Shown: positions 31,381 through 39,791 of the stretch, one piece after another
How the letters are laid out: every line of letters starts with the position of its first letter
How positions within the stretch are numbered: position 1 is the first letter of the stretch
NCBI GenBank assembly: GCA_964520325.1
Contig: CAZFOB010000011.1
Location: 55,644-119,643, forward strand
From: CAZFOB01 sp964520325
GTDB lineage: Bacteria > Actinomycetota > JAICYB01
Length of the DNA: 64,000 nucleotides
Direction of reading: 5' to 3'
Position numbers and translations under genes: made by a program
The notes under the pieces: model-generated
The model's input: only the letters and a program-made list of their open reading frames with translations
Database searches by the model: none
What the model was told of the DNA's origin: nothing

Positions 31381-32085
31381 CTAGATCTCGATGGTGCCGT
31401 TGGCGAGCAGACCGGTGAACAGTTCCGAGTCGCTTACTTCGTCCGCGTCGCCCGACGTGACATCGGCGTCCTCCGAGGTGTTCGCGAGAACCGCGTCGGT
31501 GGTCCCCGAGACCGTCGCGCCGAAGACCTGACCGCCGACCGCGTCGCCTGTCACCGCGTCGGTCCGCTGGGAAAGGTCGGCGCTGTTGTCCCCTTCTTGG
31601 ACGTTCGTCGCATCGACGTCGTTCACGTCGGCTCCGATCGCGGTCTCGCTCGCGTTCGACAGTCCGACGAAGGCTGAGAAGTCGTTCGTCGAGTTGGCGT
31701 CGCCGCTCGCCGCGTCGATGTCCTCGCTGAGGTTGGTCGCGTCGACGGTGAGGTCGCCGGAAACCACAGCCCCGATGACCTGTCCACCGACGGTGTCACC
31801 GGAGGTAGAGGTTGCGTCCTGGGACACGTCCAGCTCGTTGTCGCCTTCCTGGACGTTGGTTCCGTTGCTCGATTCGACGTCGGCCTCCTCGGCATCGGCC
31901 CCGGTCGAGCCGCCACCCTCGAGACCGACGAATGCCGAGCCGTCGTTGGACGCGCTCGCCTCGCCGGATTCGGTCTCGTTGTCGGCCGATTCGTTCGACG
32001 CCGTGACATCGGTGTCGGCGAAGGCCGTGGACGGAAGCACTGCGATGATCCCCGCGAGCAGCAGAGTGATGAGCTTGGTCTTCAC
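31381..32085 (-). CDS. secreted acidic repeat protein of unknown function
   Basis: 234 residues from the GTG at 32085 (a TTG at 32112 adds nine residues before the signal). A clear signal peptide, TKLITLLLAGIIAVLPSTAFA, precedes a mature protein almost devoid of Lys, Arg, Cys and aromatic residues and very rich in Asp, Glu, Ser, Thr, Ala and Gly. Two repeats of about 70 residues are visible, each starting NVQEGDN and containing SQ, TGDxVGGQV and SGD motifs, plus a partial copy in front. This resembles acidic beta-repeat surface proteins. Calcium binding or cell-surface structure is a guess only. Confidence 0.75.
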   Translation of the reverse strand: MKTKLITLLLAGIIAVLPSTAFADTDVTASNESADNETESGEASASNDGSAFVGLEGGGSTGADAEEADVESSNGTNVQEGDNELDVSQDATSTSGDTVGGQVIGAVVSGDLTVDATNLSEDIDAASGDANSTNDFSAFVGLSNASETAIGADVNDVDATNVQEGDNSADLSQRTDAVTGDAVGGQVFGATVSGTTDAVLANTSEDADVTSGDADEVSDSELFTGLLANGTIEI

Positions 32086-32124
32086 GCCGACAGCATGCCT
32101 CAGGTTGGGCAAGAGTGTGCGTAT

Positions 32125-33657
32125 CTAGTGCCAGAAGTGTCGGACACCGGTGAACACCATGGCCAGGCCCGCGGCATCGGCGGCGGCGATCACCTCGTCG
32201 TCCTTCACCGAGCCCCCGGGCTGGACGATCGCGGTCACACCGGCCTCGGCCGCGACATCGACGTTGTCCGGGAACGGCAGGAGCGCATCCGAAGCGGCCA
32301 CCGACCCCTTGGCCCGGTCCCCCGCCCGCCGGACGGCGATCTCGAAGGCCTCGACACGGGACATCTGTCCGGCCCCAACGCCGATGGCCTGGCGGCCGTT
32401 GGCGAGCACGATCGAGTTCGATTTCACGCGCGCTGCGACCGTCCAAGCGAAGAGAAGGTCGATCCACTCCTCCGCAGACGGCTCACGCGTGCTCACGACT
32501 CGCATCGCCTCGCGCGGATCGCGGACGGGGTCGGTGGCTTGAACGAGGAAGCCACCCGAGATCGACTTCACGTCGGAGCGATCGAGCCCCCACCGGTCGG
32601 TCGGCAACCGCAGGAGCCGCAGGTTCTTCTTCCTCTTGAGAAGCGCGAGGGAGTCCGGCTCGAAGTCCGGCGCAACGATGCACTCGAGGAAGAGCTCGCG
32701 CATCTGCTCGGCGACACCGGGTGTAAGAGGACGGTTCAACCCGACGATCCCCCCGAACGCGGCTCTCGTGTCGCATTCGTACGCGAGGCGATAGGCCTCG
32801 TCGATGTCGGCACCGGTGGCGGCGCCGCACGGGTTGGTGTGCTTGATGACGCACGCCGCCGGCTCTTCGAAGGCTGAAACAAGCCGGAACGCCGCGTCGA
32901 GATCGAGGTAGTTGATGTAGGACAGCTCCTTGCCCTGCAGTTGCTCGCCCGAAGCGATGCCCGTATTGCCGGCACGCCGGTACAGCGCGGCCGGCTGGTG
33001 AGGGTTCTCGCCGTAGCGCAGGTCCTGCACCTTCTCGGCCGCGATCGTGACCTTGTCCGAGAGCGCACCCTGCGCGAACCACTCGGCAACGGCCGCGTCG
33101 TAGGCGGACAGATGCGCGAACGCCTTCCCCGCAAGCGCGCGGCGCGTGTCGAGCAACAGACCGCCGGCCGCGAGCTCATCGATCACGCTCTGATAGTCAG
33201 CGACATCGACCACGACGCCGACCGAGCCGAAGTTCTTCGCGGCCGCGCGCACCATCGACGGACCGCCGACGTCGATGAGCGGGACCGCTTCGCTCTCGGG
33301 CGAGTCGAGCGACACCGACTTGTCGAACGGATAGAGGTTGCACACCACCAGATCGATCGGCTCGATGCCGTGCTCGGCGATCTTCGCCATGTGGTCGGCC
33401 TTCGAACGGTCGGCGAGGATCCCGCCGTGCAGCATCGGGTGAAGGGTCTTCACGCGTCCGTCGAGCATCTCCGGGAACCCGGTCACCTCGGACACATCGA
33501 TGACGGCGAGGCCGCCCTCGTCCCGCAGGTGCTGCGCCGTGCCGCCGGACGAAACGAGCTCGGCCCCAGCTTCGACGAGTGCCTTCGCAAGGTCGACAAC
33601 GCCGGTCCTGTCCCAGACCGATAACAGTGCGCGCCGAACCCTCACACGGTCACTCAT
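32125..33657 (-). CDS. purH: bifunctional AICAR transformylase/IMP cyclohydrolase PurH
   Basis: 510 residues from ATG 33657 (MSDRVRVRRALLSVWDRTG), overlapping the purN stop as ATGA. The N-terminal IMP cyclohydrolase (MGS fold) shows SSGGTAQHLRD, VSEVTGFPEMLDGRVKTLHP and VCNLYPF. The AICAR transformylase part has DLRYGENPHQPAALY, SYINYLDLDAAF, and VIKHTNPCGAA. It catalyses the last two steps of purine synthesis. Length is normal. It is cotranscribed with purN. Confidence 0.96.
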   Translation of the reverse strand: MSDRVRVRRALLSVWDRTGVVDLAKALVEAGAELVSSGGTAQHLRDEGGLAVIDVSEVTGFPEMLDGRVKTLHPMLHGGILADRSKADHMAKIAEHGIEPIDLVVCNLYPFDKSVSLDSPESEAVPLIDVGGPSMVRAAAKNFGSVGVVVDVADYQSVIDELAAGGLLLDTRRALAGKAFAHLSAYDAAVAEWFAQGALSDKVTIAAEKVQDLRYGENPHQPAALYRRAGNTGIASGEQLQGKELSYINYLDLDAAFRLVSAFEEPAACVIKHTNPCGAATGADIDEAYRLAYECDTRAAFGGIVGLNRPLTPGVAEQMRELFLECIVAPDFEPDSLALLKRKKNLRLLRLPTDRWGLDRSDVKSISGGFLVQATDPVRDPREAMRVVSTREPSAEEWIDLLFAWTVAARVKSNSIVLANGRQAIGVGAGQMSRVEAFEIAVRRAGDRAKGSVAASDALLPFPDNVDVAAEAGVTAIVQPGGSVKDDEVIAAADAAGLAMVFTGVRHFWH

Positions 33658-34337
33658 CCCGTCTTCCGAGACGACTCGCGCTTCTCCGACGCAAGGCCCG
33701 GCGGAAGCTCGCCTGCCCACGGGGGGTCTTCGACCTCGCGGTCGATCACCACGCGGCGTCCAACGACGCGAAGTAGCCCTTCGGCGAACAGCTTCACGGC
33801 CTTCGGGTAGATGGCGTACTCGGCCAGATGGATCCTCGCCTCGAACGACTCACGCGTGTCGCTTGAGCCGATCGACACCGACCGCTGCAGGATGATCGGT
33901 CCCATATCGAGGTCCTCGGTGGCGAAATGAACGGTGACGCCAGAGGTCTTCACGCCCCAGTCCCATGCGTCCTGGACGGGATCGGCTCCCGGGAAGGCCG
34001 GCAGCAGCGAAGGGTGGACGTTGAGCGCCTTGCCCTCCATGGCCTTCGAGTAGGTGCGACCGCGGATGCGCATGTAGCCGGCGTTGCACGCAAGGCCGAT
34101 GCCTCTGCTCTCGAACTCGCTCAACACGAGCTCGTCCACGCGCTCGCGGTCGAGCCCCTTGTGCGGGACGACGACGACCTCGACGTCACTGCGCTCGGCG
34201 CGCTCGACGACCGTGGCGCCGCGCTTGTTGGTGAGCACGCATGCGATCTCACCGTCGATGTAGCCGGTGGCGCAGGCGTCCTGGAGCGCCTGGAAATTTG
34301 TTCCGTTACCGGAGGCGAGGACGGCGATCCGCAGCAT
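33654..34337 (-). CDS. purN: phosphoribosylglycinamide formyltransferase PurN
   Basis: 227 residues from ATG 34337 (MLRIAVLASGNGTNFQAL). The formyltransferase motif NVHPSLLPAFPG contains the catalytic Asn-His, and HFATEDLDMGPII contains the aspartate. It transfers formyl from 10-formyl-THF to GAR. The C-terminal 20 residues beyond the family core are charged and probably flexible. It heads the two-gene purN-purH unit. Confidence 0.95.
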   Translation of the reverse strand: MLRIAVLASGNGTNFQALQDACATGYIDGEIACVLTNKRGATVVERAERSDVEVVVVPHKGLDRERVDELVLSEFESRGIGLACNAGYMRIRGRTYSKAMEGKALNVHPSLLPAFPGADPVQDAWDWGVKTSGVTVHFATEDLDMGPIILQRSVSIGSSDTRESFEARIHLAEYAIYPKAVKLFAEGLLRVVGRRVVIDREVEDPPWAGELPPGLASEKRESSRKTG

Positions 34338-34453
34338 GCGCCCCGAGCGTAACAACAGGTACCGCCATCTATCGAAGGCGGATGTCCGCGTCCAAGCGCA
34401 AGATCGAGGCGACTTCCCCCGATCTCCTTCCCCGGTAGCCTGAGGGAGGTCTC

Positions 34454-34762
34454 ATGGACACGTTGCCAACGCTCATCAATGCGCTCGTTGCCGCACTCGC
34501 CACGACGACCGTGTGGTTCATCACGCGAGCGCAGTCTCAGGCCCTCGAGCGGCGACTAGATCGATTCGAGGACAAGGCCGACGCCCGGTTCGATCCCCTC
34601 GAAACAAAGCTCGAAGGGAAGATCGACGCGGTTCGAGCCGACATCACACAGCAGATCGACGGTGTTCGCACCGATCTGTCACAGAAGATCGACGCCGTTC
34701 GAGCCGACCTCACACACTTGGCCTTCCGGCTCGGTGAGGCTCCCCGCCCTCAGACTGGGTAG
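34454..34762 (+). CDS. small single-TM protein with coiled-coil heptads
   Basis: 102 residues. One transmembrane helix near the N-terminus (LINALVAALATTTVWFI) is followed by a charged coiled coil. Near-repeats of 11 residues are visible: KIDAVRADITQ, QIDGVRTDLSQ, KIDAVRADLTH. The start follows GGGAGG at 34444-34449. Similar DUF-type small membrane proteins are common and of unknown function. Coupling to the adjacent zinc-ribbon gene is not evident (gap 123 bases, containing nothing obvious besides a TATGCT box near 34869). Confidence 0.65.
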   Translation: MDTLPTLINALVAALATTTVWFITRAQSQALERRLDRFEDKADARFDPLETKLEGKIDAVRADITQQIDGVRTDLSQKIDAVRADLTHLAFRLGEAPRPQTG

Positions 34763-34885
34763 CTGGCACGAATCACACGCATGTGCTCCTCCTTCGCCAG
34801 GTGGAGCGAGTTTCACGGCCTCGACGCAGGGCGTCAACGCAGGACTGGTGGGGCTGGACAGGACGGGGTATGCTCACTCGTGAAC

Positions 34886-35212
34886 ATGACGACGACCTCG
34901 GGTCTCGAGGCGCGCGAGATAACGATTCACGGGCGCCATCTACGCTGTCAGGTGTGTGAGTACACACGCTTCTACACCCGTGAGTCCCAGCTCACCTCGG
35001 GGGCCTCATTCGGCCAGGACTGGGCGAATTCGAAGGCCGAATGCTTCGTCTGCGAGCAGTGCGGCTACGTCCACTGGTTCGTCCGCACGCGCACGATCGG
35101 AACTCACACCGACGACACAGCCCTCGCCGAAGAGATCGAGGTTCTCCGCCGCCGCGTGGAGGCGGAGTACGAGGCCGAGTCACAGGACGCCCTCGAACCC
35201 TCGACCAGCTAG
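34886..35212 (+). CDS. small zinc-ribbon protein
   Basis: 108 residues from ATG 34886; the frame is open further upstream but without protein-like content. Two Cys pairs, LRCQVCEY and CFVCEQCGY, spaced about 35 residues apart, form a likely zinc ribbon. FYTRESQL and the aromatic segment VHWFV lie in between and just after. The C-terminus is an acidic helix (EEIEVLRRRVEAEYEAE). A TATGCT -10-like box at 34869-34874 would give a near-leaderless transcript. Function unknown. Confidence 0.65.
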   Translation: MTTTSGLEAREITIHGRHLRCQVCEYTRFYTRESQLTSGASFGQDWANSKAECFVCEQCGYVHWFVRTRTIGTHTDDTALAEEIEVLRRRVEAEYEAESQDALEPSTS

Positions 35213-35234
35213 TAGCACTCCGAAACTCAGGCGG

Positions 35235-35726
35235 CTAGCGGTTCGTCGTGAGGTTGTGCTTCTCCAGTAGGCCGGGGACCGTGGACGGGTCGATCTCCAG
35301 GCCGAACCTCGACGCGAGTGATGAGAGCGCTGCCTGGTCCGGGATAGGCCCGCCGAAGGCCGTCGGGAGTTCCTCGAAGTACTTCTCGAAGCCCGCCGGG
35401 CTGATGATCTCGATGAGGCGGGCCGGTTCGTCGCCCGCGTTCCAGAACGTGTGCCACTGGTTGCGCGGCTTCCAGATATACGTCCCAGGACCCGCGGTGA
35501 GCACGTCGTCACCGAGCTGCGCGCCGACGAGTCCCTCGAGCACGAACGAGCACTCGTCCTCACGGCTGTGGCGGTGCAGCGGCGCCGCCAGCGCTCTCGG
35601 CGCCAGCGGGTGTTCGACGATCGCGAACGCACCATCGGTCTGATCGCCCCAGATCTTGAAGTCGATCCCCAGGCCCCCAAGCGACACACTCTTGCCTTCA
35701 CCCGCCGCGACGGCGAAGTGACTCAC
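35235..35726 (-). CDS. cupin-domain protein
   Basis: 163 residues from GTG 35726, overlapping the sucD stop as GTGA. The cupin metal motif is visible as LHRHSREDECSFVLEG (two His, one Glu) and the second motif as KPRNQWHTFWNAGDEPARLIEI. A C-terminal helical tail follows (FEKYFEELPTAFGG). Such small cupins include dioxygenases and binding proteins; the substrate is unknown. Coupling to succinyl-CoA synthetase is probably positional only. Confidence 0.82.
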   Translation of the reverse strand: MSHFAVAAGEGKSVSLGGLGIDFKIWGDQTDGAFAIVEHPLAPRALAAPLHRHSREDECSFVLEGLVGAQLGDDVLTAGPGTYIWKPRNQWHTFWNAGDEPARLIEIISPAGFEKYFEELPTAFGGPIPDQAALSSLASRFGLEIDPSTVPGLLEKHNLTTNR

Positions 35727-36610
35727 GAAGACGCCTTCCCGAAGAGCGCAGCGGCGTGGTCGCCTACCTCGGACGGGGTGCGTCCGACCTTCACGCCCTT
35801 GCTCTCGAGCGCGCTGGCCTTGCCTTCCGCAGTGCCGGAGCTGCCGGTGACGATCGCACCGGCGTGTCCCATGCGTTTTCCGGGTGGCGCGCTGAAACCC
35901 GCGATGTAGGCCACGACCGGCTTCGACATCTTCTCCGCGATGAACTCCGCGGCGCGTTCCTCGGCGTCGCCGCCGATCTCGCCGATCATGACGACCGCTT
36001 TCGTTTCCGGATCGGCCTCGAAGAGCTCGAGCATGTCGATGAAGCTCGACCCGACGATGGGATCGCCACCGATTCCGACGCAGGTGGTCTGTCCCAAGCC
36101 GCGCGTGGTGAGCTCGTTGATGATCTGGTAGGTGAGCGTGCCCGAGCGCGACACGAGCCCGACGTTGCCGGGCTTGGTGATGTCGGGCGCGATGATCCCC
36201 ATGTTGCCCTTGCCCGGAGAGATCAGGCCCGGGCAATTGGGGCCGATCAACGTGCAGTCGCGTCCGTTCAGGTAGTCGACCGCAAGCATCATCTCGCGCA
36301 CGGGAACGGGATCGGTGATGCAGACGACGAGCTTGCACCCCGCTGCTTCGGCCTCGAGCACGGCATCGGCCGCGGCTACTCCGGGGACGAAGATCAGGCT
36401 CGCGTTGCAGCCCGTTTCGTCCGCCGCTTCGGACACGGTGTTGAACACCGGTACGCGCCCGTCGAGTGCGGACTGTCCGCCCTTGCCGGGAGTGACGCCG
36501 GCCACGATCTTCGTGCCGTAATCAAGGTTGCGCGTGCCGTGGAACGTGCCCTCGCGTCCGGTCAGTCCCTGCACGCAGACGCGCGTGTCTTCCGTCAAAA
36601 GGATCGCCAT
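35723..36610 (-). CDS. sucD: succinyl-CoA synthetase alpha subunit SucD
   Basis: 295 residues. CoA-binding Rossmann segments (VCVQGLTGREGTFHG, GTKIVAGVTPGKGG) and the phosphohistidine loop GKRMGHAGAIVTGSSGTA are present. LIGPNCPGLISPGKGNMGI is also conserved. With SucC it forms the ADP/GDP-dependent TCA-cycle enzyme. It is normally directly behind sucC, but here a small gene and a vapBC module lie between them (36703-37722). It probably relies on readthrough or its own promoter in the 92-base gap upstream. Confidence 0.95.
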   Translation of the reverse strand: MAILLTEDTRVCVQGLTGREGTFHGTRNLDYGTKIVAGVTPGKGGQSALDGRVPVFNTVSEAADETGCNASLIFVPGVAAADAVLEAEAAGCKLVVCITDPVPVREMMLAVDYLNGRDCTLIGPNCPGLISPGKGNMGIIAPDITKPGNVGLVSRSGTLTYQIINELTTRGLGQTTCVGIGGDPIVGSSFIDMLELFEADPETKAVVMIGEIGGDAEERAAEFIAEKMSKPVVAYIAGFSAPPGKRMGHAGAIVTGSSGTAEGKASALESKGVKVGRTPSEVGDHAAALFGKASS

Positions 36611-36702
36611 AAGGACTGGAGACTACCGAAGCGGCTATCCGGTCTGCGGTTGCTGCTCCCCCGATGGGGAAGGAGTTCGTGAGTAGCTCGCGGTACCGAC
36701 GG

Positions 36703-37092
36703 TTACTCGCCGACGGGCCAGTGTTCGACTTCGATCTCGGGCATCGGGAAGTGCCGAGGGTTGCCGGTCACGAGCTTCGCTCCGGAGATGTATGCACACG
36801 CTGCAACGAGACAGTCAGCCTGGCTGAGGGTGACCCCCTCCCGAGCGAAACTCCGCCGCCACGTCCCGGCGCGCCACGCCTCATCTGCCCCGAGCGGAAG
36901 GATCTCGAGACCATCGAAGAAGCGGTGCGTGCGGTTCATCTCGTCAGAGCGAAGGCCACGAACAATCTCCTCGACGTTGACCGCTGTTGTGCACGGGTGA
37001 TCGCTCGATGCTCCGAATGCGTCGACTCGATCGCCGACGGGCCGATCGCGGAGATAGTCGATCAGGACGGTCGTGTCGAGGAGGACCCGCAA
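36703..37092 (-). CDS. PIN-domain VapC-type toxin between sucC and sucD
   Basis: 129 residues. PIN motifs are MRVLLDTTVLIDYLRD with the first aspartate, a glutamate in NVEEIVRGL, the aspartate in LSQADCLVAACAY, and the final KLVTGNPRHF. It is a predicted Mg-dependent RNase. It starts three bases after its antitoxin gene. Located between the two succinyl-CoA synthetase genes on the same strand. Confidence 0.88.
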   Translation of the reverse strand: MRVLLDTTVLIDYLRDRPVGDRVDAFGASSDHPCTTAVNVEEIVRGLRSDEMNRTHRFFDGLEILPLGADEAWRAGTWRRSFAREGVTLSQADCLVAACAYISGAKLVTGNPRHFPMPEIEVEHWPVGE

Positions 37093-37095
37093 CGC

Positions 37096-37335
37096 TCAGC
37101 CAACACGCTTCGGATCGGCGAAGCGCTGCTGGCGGACCCACTCGGCGGGATCATCGTCCCAGTCGTGGCCATAGTCGGCTATCGCGCCGCGAGATGACTT
37201 GATGAGCGCCCAGCGACGCTCCCAGTCGATCGCCTTCTCGATCGCTTCGCGGACGAACCGCGACCTCCCCCGGGGTCCCGCCACGGCGTCGATCCGTGCG
37301 ACAAGCTCATCGTCCAACTCTATGTGCATGCGCAT
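37096..37335 (-). CDS. VapB-type antitoxin
   Basis: 79 residues, MRMHIELDDELVARIDAVAG then RSRFVREAIEKAIDWERR, a ribbon-helix-helix antitoxin. The C-terminal WDDDPAEWVRQQR is a typical toxin-binding tail. Its ATG lies within the ATGTGCT arm of a perfect inverted repeat, an arrangement suited to self-repression. Confidence 0.85.
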   Translation of the reverse strand: MRMHIELDDELVARIDAVAGPRGRSRFVREAIEKAIDWERRWALIKSSRGAIADYGHDWDDDPAEWVRQQRFADPKRVG

Positions 37336-37353
37336 GTGCTGATTTTAGCACAT
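37334..37353 (-). promoter_or_regulatory. inverted-repeat operator candidate of the sucCD-embedded vapBC
   Basis: ATGTGCT (37334-37340) and AGCACAT (37347-37353) form a perfect seven-base inverted repeat with a six-base AT-rich centre (GATTTT). One arm overlaps the start codon of the antitoxin. Binding there would block transcription or translation initiation of the module. Confidence 0.5.
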
Positions 37354-37359
37354 AAGCCG

Positions 37360-37722
37360 TCAGTCCTCGTCGGGTTGCAAGGGCGTCCATTCGTCGAGGT
37401 CGTCCGGGTTGGACTGCGTGCGCGGGGGTGGAGGTGGGACGCGGTCCTTGAACTTGTCCCATGGGTTGTCGCGCTCACGCCACGGCTTGCCGATCCAGCG
37501 GATCACCGATCGCTTGAGACGCGCCTGCGCCGGCGGCTTGCGTTCGGAGCGCGCGATGAGGTCGGCGATCACCTCGGGGTGGCTGCGGCCGGTCTTCTCG
37601 GCCGAGGTCTCGATGATGATGAGGACGTCGTCCCACTCTTCGTCGAAGAGTTCCTCGAGCCGAGCCTGCACCTCGGAGAACGGACGCCCGAGACGCCGTT
37701 CGACCTCTTCCTGCTCAGCCAC
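37360..37722 (-). CDS. hypothetical acidic/proline-tailed protein
   Basis: 120 residues from a GTG at 37722 that overlaps the sucC stop by eight bases. Visible parts are an N-terminal EEVERRLGRPFSEVQARLEE helix, EEWDDVLIIIETSAEKTGRSHPEV, and a Pro/Arg-rich tail (RVPPPPPRTQ) ending in acidic residues. No recognised family. Coupled to sucC, so likely expressed with it. Confidence 0.55.
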   Translation of the reverse strand: MAEQEEVERRLGRPFSEVQARLEELFDEEWDDVLIIIETSAEKTGRSHPEVIADLIARSERKPPAQARLKRSVIRWIGKPWRERDNPWDKFKDRVPPPPPRTQSNPDDLDEWTPLQPDED

Positions 37723-38863
37723 GCGCCTTCTCGACCGCGAGCACCGCGGCGTCCCACATGGTGGCCGACGACGTGACGCCGTCGACGTTGGCGTCCTCGA
37801 GGATCTTGCGTCCGGCCGGTGCGTTGGTTCCGTCGAGGCGCACCACCATCGGCACCTTGAGCTCGACACGTGTCAGCGCATCGATGATCCCCTCGGCCAC
37901 GAGGTCGCAGCGCACGATGCCGCCGAAGATGTTCACGAGCACCGACCGGACCTTCGCGTCGGACAGGATGATCTCGAGCCCGGCGGCGATCTGCTCGCCG
38001 GACGCACCGCCGCCGACGTCCAAGAAGTTGGCCGCACCACCACCGGCGAGCTGCACGAGATCGAGCGTCGACATCACGAGTCCGGCGCCGTTGCCCATCA
38101 CGCCGACCTCACCGTCGAGCTTGATATAGGCGATCCCCTTCTCTTTGGCGACCTTCTCTTGCGGGTCGGTGATGAGGATGTCGCGGTACTCCTTGTAGTC
38201 GTCGTGACGGAAGAGCGCGTTGTCGTCGACGGAGACCTTGGCGTCGAGTGCGTGCACACGTCCGTCGGTGGTGAGCACGAGCGGGTTGATCTCGCAGAGC
38301 GACGCGTCGCCGTCCATGAAGCAGGCGAAGAGCTTCGTCAAGATGTCGGCCGCCCCTTCGCGGGCTTCCTCGTCGAGCGCGGACGCGAGGTAGCGCGCGT
38401 GGAACGGCTTGATCCCGACGAGGGGGTCGATGTGGATGCGTTTCAGCGCTTTCGGGTCTTTCTCCGCCACCTCTTCGATGTCGATGCCGCCTTGCGCGGA
38501 AACCATCGCGAGCGGACGTCCCTCGCGGCGGTCGAGAAGGATCGCCGCGTAGTACTCCTTGGCGATGTCGGTGGAGGCCTCGACCCACACGAGCTCGACG
38601 ACGTGGCCCTTGATGTCCATGCCGAGGATGGCTTCGGCGTAGTGTCTGGCTTGCTCCGGTGAGTCGGCGAGCTTGATACCTCCGGCTTTGCCTCGGCCAC
38701 CGACCTGCACCTGAGCCTTGACGACGACCTGTCCTTTCGCGCCCTTGGCGATGTCCTTGGCGGCGGCTTCGGCCTCCTCGGCGGTCGAGCAGATCCGTCC
38801 GGCGGAGACGGGGATGCCGTACTTCGCAAAGACCTGCTTGCCCTGGTACTCCATCAAGTCCAT
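37715..38863 (-). CDS. sucC: succinyl-CoA synthetase beta subunit SucC
   Basis: 382 residues, typical length. ATP-grasp features include MDLMEYQGKQVFAKYGIPV, VVKAQVQVGGRGKAGGIKLA, DGDASLCEINPLV and the C-terminal CoA-ligase part LVNIFGGIVRCDLVAEGII. It forms the nucleotide-binding subunit of the TCA-cycle succinyl-CoA synthetase. It is preceded by a B12-binding mutase subunit gene, which fits a methylmalonyl-CoA/succinyl-CoA connection. Confidence 0.95.
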   Translation of the reverse strand: MDLMEYQGKQVFAKYGIPVSAGRICSTAEEAEAAAKDIAKGAKGQVVVKAQVQVGGRGKAGGIKLADSPEQARHYAEAILGMDIKGHVVELVWVEASTDIAKEYYAAILLDRREGRPLAMVSAQGGIDIEEVAEKDPKALKRIHIDPLVGIKPFHARYLASALDEEAREGAADILTKLFACFMDGDASLCEINPLVLTTDGRVHALDAKVSVDDNALFRHDDYKEYRDILITDPQEKVAKEKGIAYIKLDGEVGVMGNGAGLVMSTLDLVQLAGGGAANFLDVGGGASGEQIAAGLEIILSDAKVRSVLVNIFGGIVRCDLVAEGIIDALTRVELKVPMVVRLDGTNAPAGRKILEDANVDGVTSSATMWDAAVLAVEKARG

Positions 38864-38877
38864 CTAGGCGGCTCCCT

Positions 38878-39279
38878 TTAGACCTTGGCTTCGAGAGCGG
38901 CGTTGAGCCACTCGACGATCGATTGCGTTGTGGTGCCGGGCGTGAAGATCTCGGCCATCCCGGCGTCCTTCAGTGCCGTGACGTCGTCGTTCGGGATGAT
39001 CCCGCCGCCGAAGACGAGGATGTCCTCGGCCCCCTTGGCCTTCAGATGGTCGATGACCTTGGGGAAGAGCGCCATGTGGGCGCCGGAAAGCGACGACAGG
39101 CCGATCGCGTCGACGTCCTCCTGGATGGCGGTTTCCACGATCTCTTCCGGTGTGCGATGAAGGCCGGAGTAGACGACCTCGAAGCCCGCATCGCGCAATG
39201 CGCGTGCGACGACCTTGGCCCCGCGGTCGTGACCGTCGAGACCAGGCTTGGCAACAAGGATGCGATGACGTCCGGCCAT
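38878..39279 (-). CDS. B12-binding methylmalonyl-CoA mutase C-terminal-type subunit
   Basis: 133 residues consisting only of a cobalamin-binding domain. The DxHxxG motif is present as KPGLDGHDRGAKV, followed by SSLSGAH and GGGIIPNDD at the normal distances of the base-off/His-on B12 fold. The histidine is the lower axial ligand. In heteromeric acyl-CoA mutases this is the small subunit, with the TIM-barrel subunit encoded separately. No large subunit is in the window. It lies 14 bases upstream of sucC, consistent with succinyl-CoA metabolism. Confidence 0.9.
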   Translation of the reverse strand: MAGRHRILVAKPGLDGHDRGAKVVARALRDAGFEVVYSGLHRTPEEIVETAIQEDVDAIGLSSLSGAHMALFPKVIDHLKAKGAEDILVFGGGIIPNDDVTALKDAGMAEIFTPGTTTQSIVEWLNAALEAKV

Positions 39280-39323
39280 GAGAGCTCCGATGCTATCGGG
39301 ACGTCACGAAGCTGTGCCCGGGC

Positions 39324-39620
39324 TCAAGCCTTCAGAAGGACTGCGACCATGGTCCCCCACGTCCCCAGCAACATCGGGACGATGACGCCGAGGATCCATT
39401 GGATGGTCCGCGTGGTCTCCGAGTGCATCTCGCCTCTGAGCCCGGCGATCTCGAGCCGAACGTCGGCTATCTCGGCCCGCAGCTCGGTCTTTGTCAGGAG
39501 CAGGTCCTCGCGCGTAGCGAGGTCCTTGGCCGGGGGGACGACCTCGGCGATCAAGCGCGCCGCCTCGTCGCTGATGGTGCCCTTGAGCGCTTCGTAAAGC
39601 TCAACATGGGTCAACGCCAT
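39324..39620 (-). CDS. small coiled-coil protein with C-terminal membrane anchor
   Basis: 98 residues from ATG 39620, preceded on the coding strand by GAGGTGAGAC. An N-terminal helical segment (LYEALKGTISDEAARLIAEVV) leads to a coiled coil (LLLTKTELRAEIADVRLEIAGLRGE) and a final transmembrane helix (ILGVIVPMLLGTWGTMVAVLL). It resembles DUF1640/CCDC90-like or phage-type coiled-coil membrane proteins. Function unknown. The 171-base region upstream to 39791 contains a GGCGGA tandem run and nothing else I recognise. Confidence 0.62.
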   Translation of the reverse strand: MALTHVELYEALKGTISDEAARLIAEVVPPAKDLATREDLLLTKTELRAEIADVRLEIAGLRGEMHSETTRTIQWILGVIVPMLLGTWGTMVAVLLKA

Positions 39621-39791
39621 TGTCTCACCTCTCGGCTCGAGGGGAAGGCGTCGGGCCAGAGGAGAAGGCGGAGGCGGAGGCGGAGGTGACCCTACCCGGC
39701 GGTAGCGACGAGGGGCGGGCGCTATGGCGGGCGGCGAGTTGGTCGACACAGTGGGGTGAGGCCTTCAAGGTCAGTCGATCAGCTGGCTCCG

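Noticed and set aside
31796..32467. Gly/Arg-rich reverse frame spanning the acidic repeat protein and purH
   Set aside because: It overlaps both genes out of frame and lacks any signal or domain; a composition artefact.
39659..39690. GGCGGA tandem run as possible G-quadruplex or repeat element
   Set aside because: Only a few imperfect units in a short intergenic stretch; no functional context.
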